The position numbers and the translations under genes were made by a program. Below the pieces are notes generated by a model that had not been told where the DNA came from, did no database searches, and worked only from the letters and a program-made list of their open reading frames with translations. 64,000 nt of DNA from Alphaproteobacteria bacterium (GTDB lineage Bacteria > Pseudomonadota > Alphaproteobacteria > Rhodobacterales > Rhodobacteraceae): NCBI GenBank assembly GCA_003331935.1, contig QOQE01000002.1:104928-168927 (forward strand), read 5' to 3'. Of the stretch, positions 18,237-27,801 are shown piece after piece (within the stretch, counting starts at the first letter, position 1; the number at the start of each line of letters is the position of its first letter).

Positions 18237-19970
18237 TTAGTTATTTGTGCCAGAGAATCGTTTTGCAAGATCTAGCGCGTAATCATTTGATATTTTTACA
18301 AATAGATTCTCTATTTGTTTAAAGTCGTCGCCATAGTCGATTTTTTCAAAAATTGACGTAAAGTCTTCTTTAAGTGAAGGCCATTGTGATTTTTCATTTG
18401 ATTTGCCAAGACAGTATTTTATTTCGTTTGAAGTCGAGGGAATAAAAGGTTCAGAGATCTCGCTAAAAAAAAGCATAAGATTGAAGCCAAACCTTATTGT
18501 TTTTGCTGCTTCAGCCGTATCAGTTTTTATTTTCACCCAAGGTTGGGAGCGCTGGAGATACTCATTCCCTATTGACCAAATTTTTCTCAAATATGATGTG
18601 GCTTTTCTTATCTCAATTTTATTCATTGCGTCATCATAGCTTATAAATACTTTTTCGATTTCTCTAATGGCATTCAATTCTTGTTCACCGTATCGAGAGC
18701 CATTAGGTATTGTTGCCCCAAATTTTGAAAATGTAAACTTGGTCAATCGACTTACAAAGTTTCCTAAAACATCTGCTAGATCTTTATTTATGGAAGACTG
18801 AAAGCTCCTCCAAGTAAAATCTGCATCTGATGTTTCAGGGGCGTTTGAGAGTAACCACCATCGCCAATAGTCAGAGGGAAATAACTCAAGTGCCTGGTTC
18901 ATAAACACACCCCGTTTTTGACTAGTAGAAAATTTTCCCCCATCATATGTTAGCCAATTAAAACCTTTAATGTAGTCTACTAATTTCCATGATTGGCCAG
19001 ACCCTATTAGCGTTGCTGGGAAGGAAAGAGTATGAAATGGGATGTTATCTTTAGCCATAAATTGAACATAGTGGACGTCTTCTGCACCATGATCATTTAG
19101 CCACCAGCTTTTCCAGAAATCAGGGTGCTTTTTCTTACTTTTTGCCCAGTCTATTGTCGCTGAAATATAGGCAATTGGAGCATCAAACCAAACATAAAAA
19201 ACCTTATTTTCCATTCCTTTCCAAGGTTTGCCATTTTTTTCAACTGGAATTCCCCAGCTTAAGTCGCGGGTAATGCTACGATCTTGTAAACCATCTCCAT
19301 CCATTAGCCATTTTTTTGCTATCGATGTTGTTATTTTTGGCCAATGATCGTTGGATTCAATCCATGTTAAAAGCTTCTCTTTAAGTTTACTTTGCATCAA
19401 GTAAAGATGTTTTGTTTTTATCAATTCCAGATCTTGTGATCCTGATAAAACAGAGCTTGGCTTAATAAGCTCACTCGCATGTAATTGTCTAGTACAGTTT
19501 TCGCATTGATCTCCTCGAGCTCTCTCGTAAGAGCAGTCTGGGCAGGTGCCAATAACGTATCTATCTGGAAGAAACCTTTTGTCTTTCGCTGAATATAATT
19601 GTCTTTCATTAACGCTTTTTAATAGCCCGTTGTCATCTAAATTTAATGCGAAGGCCTTGGTAAGTGCATGATTGCTACTTGACGACGATCTGCCAAAAAA
19701 ATCAAAAGATAGGAAGAATTGTGCGGATAAATCCTTTTGGGTCTGCCACATTTTTCTACAATAGTCTTCTGTGGATGTTTTACTTTCAATGGCCGCTAGT
19801 TCTGCTGGAGTTCCATGCTCATCGGTAGCGCAAAGAAATGCAACCTCGTGGCCTTTAGCTCTCATAAACCTTGCATAAAGATCGGCTGGAAGCTGGCTTC
19901 CTACCAAATTCCCCAGGTGCTTGATTCCATTGATATAAGGTAGGGCCGATGTTATGAGAATTCTTTTCAT
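18237..19970 (-). CDS. metG: Methionyl-tRNA synthetase
   Basis: Class I synthetase that charges tRNA-Met. The 577-residue protein has the HIGH-type motif (HLGN in INGIKHLGNLVG), a zinc-binding knuckle with paired cysteines (CPDCSYE and CENC), and a KMSKS-type motif (KFSTSQKRG). It lacks the C-terminal EMAP-like tRNA-binding domain that some MetRS carry, which is normal for the shorter class. The region between its start and tRNA-Trp (19971-20125) should hold back-to-back promoters; a TTGATA at 20082-20087 is a possible -35 for tRNA-Trp. Confidence 0.96.
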   Translation of the reverse strand: MKRILITSALPYINGIKHLGNLVGSQLPADLYARFMRAKGHEVAFLCATDEHGTPAELAAIESKTSTEDYCRKMWQTQKDLSAQFFLSFDFFGRSSSSSNHALTKAFALNLDDNGLLKSVNERQLYSAKDKRFLPDRYVIGTCPDCSYERARGDQCENCTRQLHASELIKPSSVLSGSQDLELIKTKHLYLMQSKLKEKLLTWIESNDHWPKITTSIAKKWLMDGDGLQDRSITRDLSWGIPVEKNGKPWKGMENKVFYVWFDAPIAYISATIDWAKSKKKHPDFWKSWWLNDHGAEDVHYVQFMAKDNIPFHTLSFPATLIGSGQSWKLVDYIKGFNWLTYDGGKFSTSQKRGVFMNQALELFPSDYWRWWLLSNAPETSDADFTWRSFQSSINKDLADVLGNFVSRLTKFTFSKFGATIPNGSRYGEQELNAIREIEKVFISYDDAMNKIEIRKATSYLRKIWSIGNEYLQRSQPWVKIKTDTAEAAKTIRFGFNLMLFFSEISEPFIPSTSNEIKYCLGKSNEKSQWPSLKEDFTSIFEKIDYGDDFKQIENLFVKISNDYALDLAKRFSGTNN

Positions 19971-20125
19971 TTTATTTAATACTTATTTCTAATTTCAGTT
20001 TTTAAAGCACAAACAAAGATAAGTCCAAAAAATATCTACGTAACTATAAAATTAGCAATTACTAACTATAGCACTTGCATCTTGATAAATAGATTTTTTT
20101 TAGTTATTGGTTGTTCAGTGATTGT

Positions 20126-20201
20126 AGGGGTTTAGCTCAGTTGGTAGAGCATCGGTCTCCAAAACCGAGGGTCGTGGGTTCGAGTCCCTCAGCCCCTGCC
20201 A
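20126..20201 (+). tRNA. tRNA-Trp (anticodon CCA)
   Basis: A 76-base cloverleaf: acceptor AGGGGTT paired with the 3' CAGCCCCTG region, a D-arm with GCTCAGTTGGTAGAGC, anticodon loop CTCCAAA with anticodon CCA, T-arm GGTTCGAGTCC, and encoded CCA. It lies 86 bases before secE, an arrangement common in Alphaproteobacteria in which tRNA-Trp heads the secE-nusG transcript. Confidence 0.97.
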
Positions 20202-20287
20202 AGCCTTGCTTGCTTTTCCGATCTATTGGCTGTATTGGTTATTGAAGTGTTAGATGCAAGCATTTATACAAGGATGAAAGAAAAAAA

Positions 20288-20479
20288 GTGACAAACATTT
20301 TCAAATTTATACAACAAAGTAGGCAAGAAGCGTCCAAAATTGTCTGGCCAACTCGCAGAGAAACCATCACCACTACAATAATGGTTTTTATAATGGTAAC
20401 TATTTTGTCGATTTTCTTTCTTATTACAGACTCTATAATATCGTTTTTACTCAGGATAGTGTTGAGTCTTAGTTTTTAG
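20288..20479 (+). CDS. secE: Preprotein translocase subunit SecE
   Basis: Essential SecYEG subunit that clamps SecY. The 63-residue protein has the short single-helix form: the amphipathic RQEASKIVWPTRRETITTT followed by one transmembrane helix (about 34-58). The start is GTG with AAGGA some 14 bases upstream. Gene order tRNA-Trp-secE-nusG-rplK is standard. Confidence 0.95.
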   Translation: MTNIFKFIQQSRQEASKIVWPTRRETITTTIMVFIMVTILSIFFLITDSIISFLLRIVLSLSF

Positions 20480-20581
20480 ATTTGTAATTTCGCACAAATT
20501 AGAATATTACTGAGTTTGAAATAGTTGACCTGAACGATTTTTTTCATTAAAGGTTTCCAAAAAACAAGTGGGTAAGTCAAG

Positions 20582-21115
20582 ATGGCTATGCGTTGGTACT
20601 CGGTTAGCGTTTTCTCTAATTTTGAGAAAAAGGTTGCTGAGAATATAAAAGAAATGGTTGAGCAAAAGAACTTAGAGGAAGAAGTTTCTGAAGTTTTAGT
20701 GCCAACAGAAGAAGTATTAGAGATACGGAGGGGTAAAAAGGTTCAGAGGGAAAGAAGGTTTATGCCTGGATATGTTCTTGTGAAGATGGATATGAGTGAA
20801 GAAGTTTACCACGCAATCAAGGGGATAAACCGTGTTTCTGGGTTTTTAGGGGCAAACGGTAAGCCAACTCCGCTCCCGGATGCAGAGGTCGCTAGAATTA
20901 TTGACCAGGTTGAGGAAGGGGGAGAAACACCAAGGTCTCTCATAGCTTTTGAAGTAGGCGAAAAGGTAAATGTTACTGACGGACCTTTCGAGGGCTTTGC
21001 TGGCACCGTAGAAGAAGTAGATGACATAAGCTCACGGCTGAAGCTGACAGTGTCAATTTTTGGTAGAGCTACCCCAGTTGAGTTAGAATTTACTCAAGTG
21101 CAGAAACAAAATTGA
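20582..21115 (+). CDS. nusG: Transcription termination/antitermination factor NusG
   Basis: Binds the RNA polymerase clamp through its NGN domain and links to ribosomal S10 or Rho through its KOW domain. The 177-residue protein starts MAMRWYSVSVFSN, has the NGN segment RRFMPGYVLVKMDM and a KOW domain (FEVGEKVNVTDGPFEGFAGT). The usual ribosome site is weak. It is followed by rplK after 30 bases. Confidence 0.97.
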   Translation: MAMRWYSVSVFSNFEKKVAENIKEMVEQKNLEEEVSEVLVPTEEVLEIRRGKKVQRERRFMPGYVLVKMDMSEEVYHAIKGINRVSGFLGANGKPTPLPDAEVARIIDQVEEGGETPRSLIAFEVGEKVNVTDGPFEGFAGTVEEVDDISSRLKLTVSIFGRATPVELEFTQVQKQN

Positions 21116-21145
21116 AATCAAATGTGTGAGAGAAGGAGTTAGCTT

Positions 21146-21574
21146 ATGGCAAAAAAAATACAGGGCTACCTGAAACTACAGATACCAGCGGGAAAAGCCA
21201 ACCCATCCCCACCAGTGGGACCAGCTCTGGGACAACGCGGCTTGAATATTATGGAGTTTTGCAAGGCTTTTAACGCGAATACTCAGGAAATGGAGCCTGG
21301 TGCTCCTTGTCCAACCGTTATTACATATTACGTAGACAAGTCCTTTTCTATGGAAATAAAGACACCGCCGGCCTCATTTTTTTTGAAAAAGGCATCTGGA
21401 TTAAAAGCCGGAGCCTCAACAGCAGGAAAAGAAACTGTCGGCTCGGTAACTTCTAAGCAGGTTAGAGAGATAGCGGAGTCAAAAATGAAAGATTTGAATG
21501 CCAATGATATCGACGGCGCAATGCAAATCATATTGGGGTCTGCAAGGTCTATGGGTATAGAAGTAAAGGATTGA
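21146..21574 (+). CDS. rplK: 50S ribosomal protein L11
   Basis: L11 binds the GTPase-associated region of 23S rRNA where EF-G and EF-Tu act. The 142-residue protein has the proline-rich N-terminal domain ([17 protein letters not shown]) and the RNA-binding C-terminal domain ([20 protein letters not shown]). An AGAAGGAG sequence precedes the ATG. Confidence 0.98.
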   Translation: MAKKIQGYLKLQIPAGKANPSPPVGPALGQRGLNIMEFCKAFNANTQEMEPGAPCPTVITYYVDKSFSMEIKTPPASFFLKKASGLKAGASTAGKETVGSVTSKQVREIAESKMKDLNANDIDGAMQIILGSARSMGIEVKD

Positions 21575-21591
21575 GAGGAGAATTTTTAAAA

Positions 21592-22287
21592 ATGGGAAAA
21601 GTGGGAAAGAAATTTTTGAGCGCCAAGAAGGCATTCGAAGGCAAGGAAGATGTAAGTCTCGATGAAGCCGTTAACTTAATCAAAAATAATGCTTCTGCAA
21701 AGTTTGATGAAACAATTGATATAGCAATAAATCTTGGCGTCGATCCAAAACATGCTGATCAAATGGTCAGGGGAGTATGTGCTCTGCCCCATGGGAATGG
21801 AAAAGATGTTCGAGTGGCTGTATTTGCTAAGGGCGAGAAGGCTGAGGAAGCAAAAAAATCTGGAGCTGATCTTGTTGGTGCAGAAGATTTGATGGAAACT
21901 ATTCAAGGGGGCGAAATTAATTTTGATCGTTGTATCGCAACTCCTGATATGATGGCTGTCGTTGGAAGGTTAGGGAAAGTTCTTGGCCCAAGAAATTTGA
22001 TGCCAAATCCTAGAGTTGGCACTGTTACTACGGAGGTTGAAAAGGCTGTAAAACTAGCAAAATCTGGCGAAGTACAATTTAAAGTTGAAAAATCTGGGGT
22101 TGTACAGGCTGGATTAGGAAAAGTATCATTTGACAAACAAAAAATTTCAGAAAATATTACAGCATTTATCGAATCAGTTAACAAAGCAAAGCCGGTTGGT
22201 GCTAAAGGTTCGTACATGAAAAGGATAACGTTAAGTTGTACTATGGGGCCTAGTGTTACCTTGGACAGCGGCCAGTTTGTTAACTAA
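21592..22287 (+). CDS. rplA: 50S ribosomal protein L1
   Basis: L1 forms the stalk near the E site and in many bacteria represses its own L11-L1 mRNA. The 231-residue protein has the signature [14 protein letters not shown] and the flanking [16 protein letters not shown]. The ATG at 21592 with GAGGAG upstream is preferred over an in-frame TTG seven codons earlier that lies inside the end of rplK. Confidence 0.98.
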   Translation: MGKVGKKFLSAKKAFEGKEDVSLDEAVNLIKNNASAKFDETIDIAINLGVDPKHADQMVRGVCALPHGNGKDVRVAVFAKGEKAEEAKKSGADLVGAEDLMETIQGGEINFDRCIATPDMMAVVGRLGKVLGPRNLMPNPRVGTVTTEVEKAVKLAKSGEVQFKVEKSGVVQAGLGKVSFDKQKISENITAFIESVNKAKPVGAKGSYMKRITLSCTMGPSVTLDSGQFVN

Positions 22288-22292
22288 CTAAG

Positions 22293-22318
22293 CGCATGAA
22301 CTTAAAACATGCGTTTTT
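22293..22318 (+). terminator. Terminator or attenuator after rplKA
   Basis: A short inverted repeat, CGCATG (22293-22298) and CATGCG (22308-22313), with a 9-base loop, is followed at once by five T residues. It starts 6 bases after the rplA stop and separates rplKA from the rplJ leader. The stem has only six pairs, so partial read-through is likely. Confidence 0.55.
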
Positions 22319-22324
22319 ACGTTG

Positions 22325-22480
22325 TAAACTTGACAAAAGTTAACAACGCGTCGAAGACGGTGGGTTGCATAGAGTGTAAATCCTGCCTGAGGCAGGTAGA
22401 ATGTTTTTGGGCTATGTTTAATTGTAGCTGATTTTACCTACCTGTTTTGTTAAGGGAGCAATCCTTTTTTAGCCTCTGTC
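22325..22480 (+). ncRNA. Probable L10(L12)4 autoregulatory leader of rplJL
   Basis: The 200 bases before rplJ hold no gene but show structure: a CGAAGACGGTGGGTTGC segment resembling the conserved part of alphaproteobacterial L10 leaders, a hairpin CCTGCC (22382-22387) with GGCAGG (22391-22396), and an alternative pairing of CAGGTAG (22393-22399) with CTACCTG (22438-22444), which is followed by TTTTG. The two pairings exclude each other, as expected for translational or attenuation control by the L10-L12 complex. The name comes from position and partial resemblance; a covariance search was not possible. Confidence 0.55.
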
Positions 22481-22521
22481 TGCAAAATTAGAGTAGAGGC
22501 GCAAACATTGGAGTTGGATAG

Positions 22522-23028
22522 TTGGATAGAGCTAGAAAAGAACAAGTAGTTAGCGAGCTGAAAGAAGTTTTTAAGAACTCTGGGGTTATAGTTGCTGCAA
22601 AGTACGCAGGCATTACTGTAGCTGAGATGTCAGATCTTAGAAATAAGATGCGTGAAAATAGCGCGAACGTGCGGGTTGCTAAAAATAGGCTTGCTCGCAT
22701 TGCCATAGAAAAGTCGCCGCCAGAGGGAATGAAGCACTTGCTTGTTGACCAAGTCGTTCTTATGTACTCAGAAGATCCAGTCACTGCAGCAAAAATATCT
22801 GTTGAGTTTGCAAAAACCAACAACAATCTTGAGATTGTTGGGGGAGCAATGGGTGATAAAATATTGGATTCCAATGGTGTAACTGAAGTGTCAAAGTTGC
22901 CTTCAAGAGAAGAAGTTTTGTCTACTATTAGCGCTTTGCTCGTAGCACCGGCAGGAGGTTTGGCGGCAAGCTTAGGGGGTCCGTCTTCAGTGATCGCAGG
23001 CATTTTAGAAAATATTGGAGAAGACTGA
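22522..23028 (+). CDS. rplJ: 50S ribosomal protein L10
   Basis: L10 anchors the L7/L12 stalk on 23S rRNA and represses its own operon. The 168-residue protein begins MDRARKEQVVSELKEVF, matching the family N-terminus, and includes VAKNRLARIA and a C-terminal helix that binds L12 dimers. The start codon is TTG with GGAG 8 bases upstream; no ATG fits the conserved N-terminus. A weak start is plausible for an autoregulated gene. Confidence 0.96.
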   Translation: MDRARKEQVVSELKEVFKNSGVIVAAKYAGITVAEMSDLRNKMRENSANVRVAKNRLARIAIEKSPPEGMKHLLVDQVVLMYSEDPVTAAKISVEFAKTNNNLEIVGGAMGDKILDSNGVTEVSKLPSREEVLSTISALLVAPAGGLAASLGGPSSVIAGILENIGED

Positions 23029-23072
23029 CAATAGCTTTCTCTTTAACTGTAAAATAAGAAATAGGTGAAAAT

Positions 23073-23468
23073 ATGGCTGATTTAAAGAAAATTGCGGAAG
23101 ATATATCAAAGTTGTCTCTTGTGGACGCTGTAGAGTTGAAGAATATTTTGAAGGATGAATATGGAATTGAGCCCGCAGCGGGTGGCGCAGTGATGGTAGC
23201 GGGGGCTGCCGCTGGTGGGGCTGGCTCAGCGGATGGCGCCGCAGGTGGAGACGAGAAAACCGAATTTAATGTAATTCTCAAGGCAGCTGGCGACAAGAAG
23301 ATAAACGTTATTAAAGAGGTAAGAACGATAACTGGTTTAGGGTTGAAAGAAGCTAAAGATCTTGTCGAAGCTGGAGGAAAGTCTGTCAAAGAGGGCGTGT
23401 CGAAAGATGAGGCTGAAGAAATTAAGAAAAAACTTGAGGAAGCGGGGGCTGAGGTTGAGCTGTCTTAA
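23073..23468 (+). CDS. rplL: 50S ribosomal protein L7/L12
   Basis: Stalk protein that recruits translational GTPases. The 131-residue protein has the N-terminal dimerisation domain, an alanine/glycine-rich hinge ([16 protein letters not shown]), and the conserved C-terminal domain with [12 protein letters not shown]. The 154-base gap to rpoB holds a small hairpin and is the usual place for attenuation before the polymerase genes. Confidence 0.98.
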   Translation: MADLKKIAEDISKLSLVDAVELKNILKDEYGIEPAAGGAVMVAGAAAGGAGSADGAAGGDEKTEFNVILKAAGDKKINVIKEVRTITGLGLKEAKDLVEAGGKSVKEGVSKDEAEEIKKKLEEAGAEVELS

Positions 23469-23529
23469 CATAAAGACAGAAGATGCAAACATTAATAACT
23501 TACTATAACAACTTAATCTCTTTTCGGGA

Positions 23530-23546
23530 GTGCTTCGGGAGAGCAC
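23530..23546 (+). promoter_or_regulatory. Hairpin in the rplL-rpoB intergenic leader
   Basis: GTGCT and AGCAC pair around a 7-base TCGGGAG loop in the 154-base gap between rplL and rpoB. There is no T-tract, so it is not a simple terminator; an RNase III-like processing site or attenuator is possible, as known for this junction in other bacteria. Function is inferred. Confidence 0.3.
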
Positions 23547-23622
23547 AGGAATTGGAAAAGCGTTTGAAATTTAATGATCTAGTATCCCGCTTAGGTCAGC
23601 AAGACAAAGATCAGAGGTTTCC

Positions 23623-26600
23623 ATGAGCAAAGACATATTTACTAAAAACCGGGTGAGAAAGTACTTTGGTAAAATAAGGGAGGTCGCGGAGATGCCCAAC
23701 CTTATTGAGGTCCAGAAGTCATCCTATGAGTTATTTCTAAAATCCGGAGATGGAGCCAAGCCTTTGAAGGGGGAGGGTATAAGAGGAGCTTTCGAGTCCA
23801 TTTTTCCAATAAAGGACTTCAACGAAACAGCCGTACTAGAGTTTGTTTCATACGAACTGGAAAAGCCTAAGTATGACTTAGAGGAATGTCATCAAAGAGA
23901 TCTAACTTTTGGTGCGCCTCTTAAGGTAAAATTGCGCTTGATTGTATTTGAAGTCGATGAGGAAAGCCAAGCAAAGTCGGTAAAAGGAATAAAAGAGCAA
24001 GACGTATACATGGGAGATATTCCCCTAATGACGCCTAACGGTACTTTTCTTGTTAATGGAACGGAGAGAGTTGTTGTTTCTCAAATGCATAGATCGCCAG
24101 GCGTATTTTTCGACAATGATAAAGGCAAGACACACTCTTCCGGAAAGATACTATTTACTAGTCGAATTATTCCGTATAGAGGCTCATGGCTTGACTTTGA
24201 GTTTGATGCAAAGGATTTAGTGTTTGTAAGGATAGATCGAAGAAGAAAAATTCCTGTATCCACTCTTCTATTGGCATTAGGATTAAACCAAGAAGAAATA
24301 TGTGACACTTATTTTCAGAAAGTTAATTATCGTTTAAATGAGGATAATAAGTGGTCGACGCCATTTTATCCTGCCCGATATAGAGGGGTAAAGCCCCTTT
24401 TTGATTTGGTAGATGCTGATACGGGTGAGGTTATCGCGGAGGCAGGAAAAAAGATTACTCCTAGGTTCGTTAAAGAAATAGAGGAGGCTAAAGCAGTTAA
24501 AGAAATTTTAGTGCCATTTGAGACTATAATTGGCCGGTATGCTTCGAGTGATGTAATAGATGAAAAAACTGGTGAGATTTGGCTCGAGGCTGGTGAAGAA
24601 ATAACATGCGATATTGACCAAAAAAGTGGATCAGTTACTGGGGGGAATTTAAAAATTCTTTTCGATAATGGGATTACAGAAGTGTCTACGCTTGACATCG
24701 ATCATGTGAATGTTGGTCCGTACCTGAGAAATACTATGGTTTCCGATAAGAATTTTAACCGGGAAATGGCTCTTGAGGACATATATAAGGTGATGAGACC
24801 GGGAGAACCGCCAACAACAGAGGCAGCAGCAGAACTATTTGACTCGCTCTTTTTTGATGAAGAGCGGTATGACCTATCAGCAGTGGGTAGAGTTAAGCTA
24901 AATATGCGACTTGATCTCGACGCTCCGGATACAATGAGAACACTCAGGAAAGATGATATAATCTCTGTGATTAGAGCGCTGGTGGATTTGAAAGATGGTA
25001 AGGGCGAAATTGACGACATAGATCACCTAGGAAACAGGCGAGTGAGATCTGTTGGGGAACTAATGGAAAACCAATATAGGGTCGGTCTACTGAGAATGGA
25101 AAGAGCTATTCGAGAGAGAATGTCTTCTGTAGAAATTGACACTGTGATGCCTCAAGATCTTATTAATGCTAAACCAGCAGCTGCGGCTGTAAAAGAGTTT
25201 TTCGGATCAAGTCAACTGTCACAATTTATGGATCAAACTAATCCATTATCTGAAGTTACCCACAAGAGGAGACTTTCTGCACTTGGCCCCGGAGGGTTGA
25301 CGCGGGACAGAGCAGGGTTTGAGGTTAGAGATGTCCATCCAACTCATTATGGACGAGTTTGCCCAATCGAGACGCCTGAAGGTCCAAATATCGGGTTAAT
25401 CAACTCTTTAGCATCCTTCGCAAAAGTAAATAAATATGGTTTTATTGAAACGCCCTACAGGCGTGTTGAGAGCGGAAAGGTCACCGATGAGGTCGTTTAC
25501 ATGTCGGCAACAGAGGAAATGAAGTATACAATAGCTCAGGCAAATGCCAAGCTCGATAAAGACGATGTATTTCAGAATGAATTAGTTTCAACACGTAGAT
25601 TCGGAGACTATATGTTGTATCCATCTGAGTCCGTTGATTACATTGATGTGTCGCCAAAACAATTGGTATCGGTAGCAGCTTCGTTAATACCATTTTTAGA
25701 GAACGATGATGCAAACAGAGCATTGATGGGTTCTAATATGCAAAGACAAGCTGTACCCTTATTAACCGCCGAGGCTCCCTTCGTTGGCACAGGGATGGAA
25801 TCAGTGGTAGCAAAAGACTCTGGTGCTGCAATTGTTGCTAAACGCTCCGGTATAATTGACCAAGTGGATGCGATGAGGATTGTGGTAAGGGTGACAGATG
25901 AGGTCGAACTTGGTGATCACGGAGTTGATATCTACAGGTTACGGAAGTTTCAAAGGTCCAATCAAAATACTTGTATAAATCAGCGACCGCTAGTGAAAAA
26001 AGGCGATCAGGTAGCGAGAGGAGAGGTTATAGCAGATGGTCCTTCTACAGATTTGGGCGAGTTGGCGTTAGGAAAGAATGTGTTAGTCGCTTTTATGCCC
26101 TGGAATGGTTATAACTACGAAGACTCAATTTTGATCTCAGAAAGACTTGTAAAGGATGATGTTTTCACGTCAGTTCATATAGAAGAGTTTGAATTAGCTG
26201 CGAGAGACACCAAGCTGGGCCCCGAAGAGATCACAAGGGACATTCCTAATGTTGGTGAAGATTCTCTGAGAAATCTGGATGAAGCTGGCATAGTCTACAT
26301 TGGAGCAGAGGTTCGGCCAGGTGACATACTTGTTGGTAAAATTACCCCTAAGGGGGAAAGCCCAATGACCCCTGAAGAAAAGCTTCTAAGGGCCATTTTT
26401 GGTGAAAAAGCCTCAGATGTCAGAGATACGTCGCTTCGGATGGGACCTGGAGACCATGGCACCGTCGTTGAAGTTAGGGTTTTTAATCGTCATGGGATTG
26501 AAAAAGATGAGCGTGCTCTACAGAATGAGCGTCATGAAATAGAGCGACTAAGTCGAGATAGAGATGATGGTATAGAGATCCTCGAAAGAAACATATACTC

Positions 26601-27759
26601 AAGATTGAATGATCTTTTAGTAGGAAAGAAAATAAACGATGGTCCAAAGGGTACGGCTAAAGGGGCTAAAATAACCCAAGAGATGCTTGATGGCGTTTCA
26701 AAAGGGCTTTGGTGGAAGTTTTCACTTGAACAGGAAAATGACGCAAAAAAAATGGAAGCTTTACAAGAACAATTTGAAAAGCAGAAAAAAATTGCAAGCG
26801 ACTCCTACCAGGATAAAGTTGAAAAAGTTAGAAGAGGAGATGATTTGCCCCCCGGCGTAATGAAAATGGTTAAAGTCTTCGTAGCTGTTAAGAGAAAGCT
26901 ACAACCGGGAGATAAGATGGCAGGAAGGCACGGTAATAAGGGTGTAATCTCAAAAGTAGTGCCTGAAGAAGATATGCCATTTTTGGAGGATGGGACTACG
27001 GTAGATTTAGTTTTAAATCCACTCGGAGTGCCTAGTAGAATGAATGTTGGGCAAATCCTTGAGACTCACATGGGGTGGGCTGCACGGTCTCTTGGAGAGT
27101 CGATCAATAAGGCAATTTCTGAATTTCAAAAGAACAAGGATGAAAAAGTTTTAGAAAAAGCATTATCCAATGCGTATGGCAGTGATGATTTCAACGAAAA
27201 AATGAAAGGATTATCGGCTGAAGAGTTGCTTGCAGTAGCAAGTAACGTAAAGACTGGCGTTCCTATAGCGACTCCCGTTTTTGACGGAGCAAAAGAAACT
27301 GATGTAACTGAAGCGCTCAAGAGGGCTGGTTTAGATGAGAGCGCTCAGTCAATTCTTTATGATGGGAGAACAGGCGAGCAGTTTTCTCGACCTGTTACTG
27401 TAGGGGTGAAGTATATTCTTAAATTACATCATTTAGTAGATGAAAAAATACATGCAAGATCCACTGGTCCTTACAGCTTAGTGACACAACAACCTTTAGG
27501 TGGCAAGGCACAATTTGGAGGTCAGCGATTTGGTGAAATGGAGGTGTGGGCGCTAGAAGCTTATGGAGCTGCATACTCCCTTCAGGAGATGTTGACTGTA
27601 AAATCCGATGATGTAGCGGGCCGAACCAAGGTTTATGAAAGCATTGTTAAGGGAGAAGATAATTTTGAAGCTGGGATCCCAGAATCATTCAATGTTCTTG
27701 TAAAAGAAATACGATCTTTAGGTCTTAACATAGAGCTTTTAGACGATGAAGTTAATTAA
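23623..27759 (+). CDS. rpoB: RNA polymerase beta subunit
   Basis: Large catalytic-core subunit, 1378 residues, the usual alphaproteobacterial length. The rifampicin-pocket region is wild type in appearance ([20 protein letters not shown], then [10 protein letters not shown]), followed by [21 protein letters not shown]. Further conserved blocks include [25 protein letters not shown] and the C-terminal [17 protein letters not shown]. Starts at ATG with AGAGGTTTCC upstream. Co-transcribed with rpoC, 42 bases on. Confidence 0.99.
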   Translation: MSKDIFTKNRVRKYFGKIREVAEMPNLIEVQKSSYELFLKSGDGAKPLKGEGIRGAFESIFPIKDFNETAVLEFVSYELEKPKYDLEECHQRDLTFGAPLKVKLRLIVFEVDEESQAKSVKGIKEQDVYMGDIPLMTPNGTFLVNGTERVVVSQMHRSPGVFFDNDKGKTHSSGKILFTSRIIPYRGSWLDFEFDAKDLVFVRIDRRRKIPVSTLLLALGLNQEEICDTYFQKVNYRLNEDNKWSTPFYPARYRGVKPLFDLVDADTGEVIAEAGKKITPRFVKEIEEAKAVKEILVPFETIIGRYASSDVIDEKTGEIWLEAGEEITCDIDQKSGSVTGGNLKILFDNGITEVSTLDIDHVNVGPYLRNTMVSDKNFNREMALEDIYKVMRPGEPPTTEAAAELFDSLFFDEERYDLSAVGRVKLNMRLDLDAPDTMRTLRKDDIISVIRALVDLKDGKGEIDDIDHLGNRRVRSVGELMENQYRVGLLRMERAIRERMSSVEIDTVMPQDLINAKPAAAAVKEFFGSSQLSQFMDQTNPLSEVTHKRRLSALGPGGLTRDRAGFEVRDVHPTHYGRVCPIETPEGPNIGLINSLASFAKVNKYGFIETPYRRVESGKVTDEVVYMSATEEMKYTIAQANAKLDKDDVFQNELVSTRRFGDYMLYPSESVDYIDVSPKQLVSVAASLIPFLENDDANRALMGSNMQRQAVPLLTAEAPFVGTGMESVVAKDSGAAIVAKRSGIIDQVDAMRIVVRVTDEVELGDHGVDIYRLRKFQRSNQNTCINQRPLVKKGDQVARGEVIADGPSTDLGELALGKNVLVAFMPWNGYNYEDSILISERLVKDDVFTSVHIEEFELAARDTKLGPEEITRDIPNVGEDSLRNLDEAGIVYIGAEVRPGDILVGKITPKGESPMTPEEKLLRAIFGEKASDVRDTSLRMGPGDHGTVVEVRVFNRHGIEKDERALQNERHEIERLSRDRDDGIEILERNIYSRLNDLLVGKKINDGPKGTAKGAKITQEMLDGVSKGLWWKFSLEQENDAKKMEALQEQFEKQKKIASDSYQDKVEKVRRGDDLPPGVMKMVKVFVAVKRKLQPGDKMAGRHGNKGVISKVVPEEDMPFLEDGTTVDLVLNPLGVPSRMNVGQILETHMGWAARSLGESINKAISEFQKNKDEKVLEKALSNAYGSDDFNEKMKGLSAEELLAVASNVKTGVPIATPVFDGAKETDVTEALKRAGLDESAQSILYDGRTGEQFSRPVTVGVKYILKLHHLVDEKIHARSTGPYSLVTQQPLGGKAQFGGQRFGEMEVWALEAYGAAYSLQEMLTVKSDDVAGRTKVYESIVKGEDNFEAGIPESFNVLVKEIRSLGLNIELLDDEVN

Positions 27760-27801
27760 TTGCTTGCGAATTGCAAATTAAAATATTTATAGGATGTAAA
27801 A

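Noticed and set aside
22488..23003. 171-codon minus-strand frame
   Set aside because: It is antisense to rplJ; no independent features.
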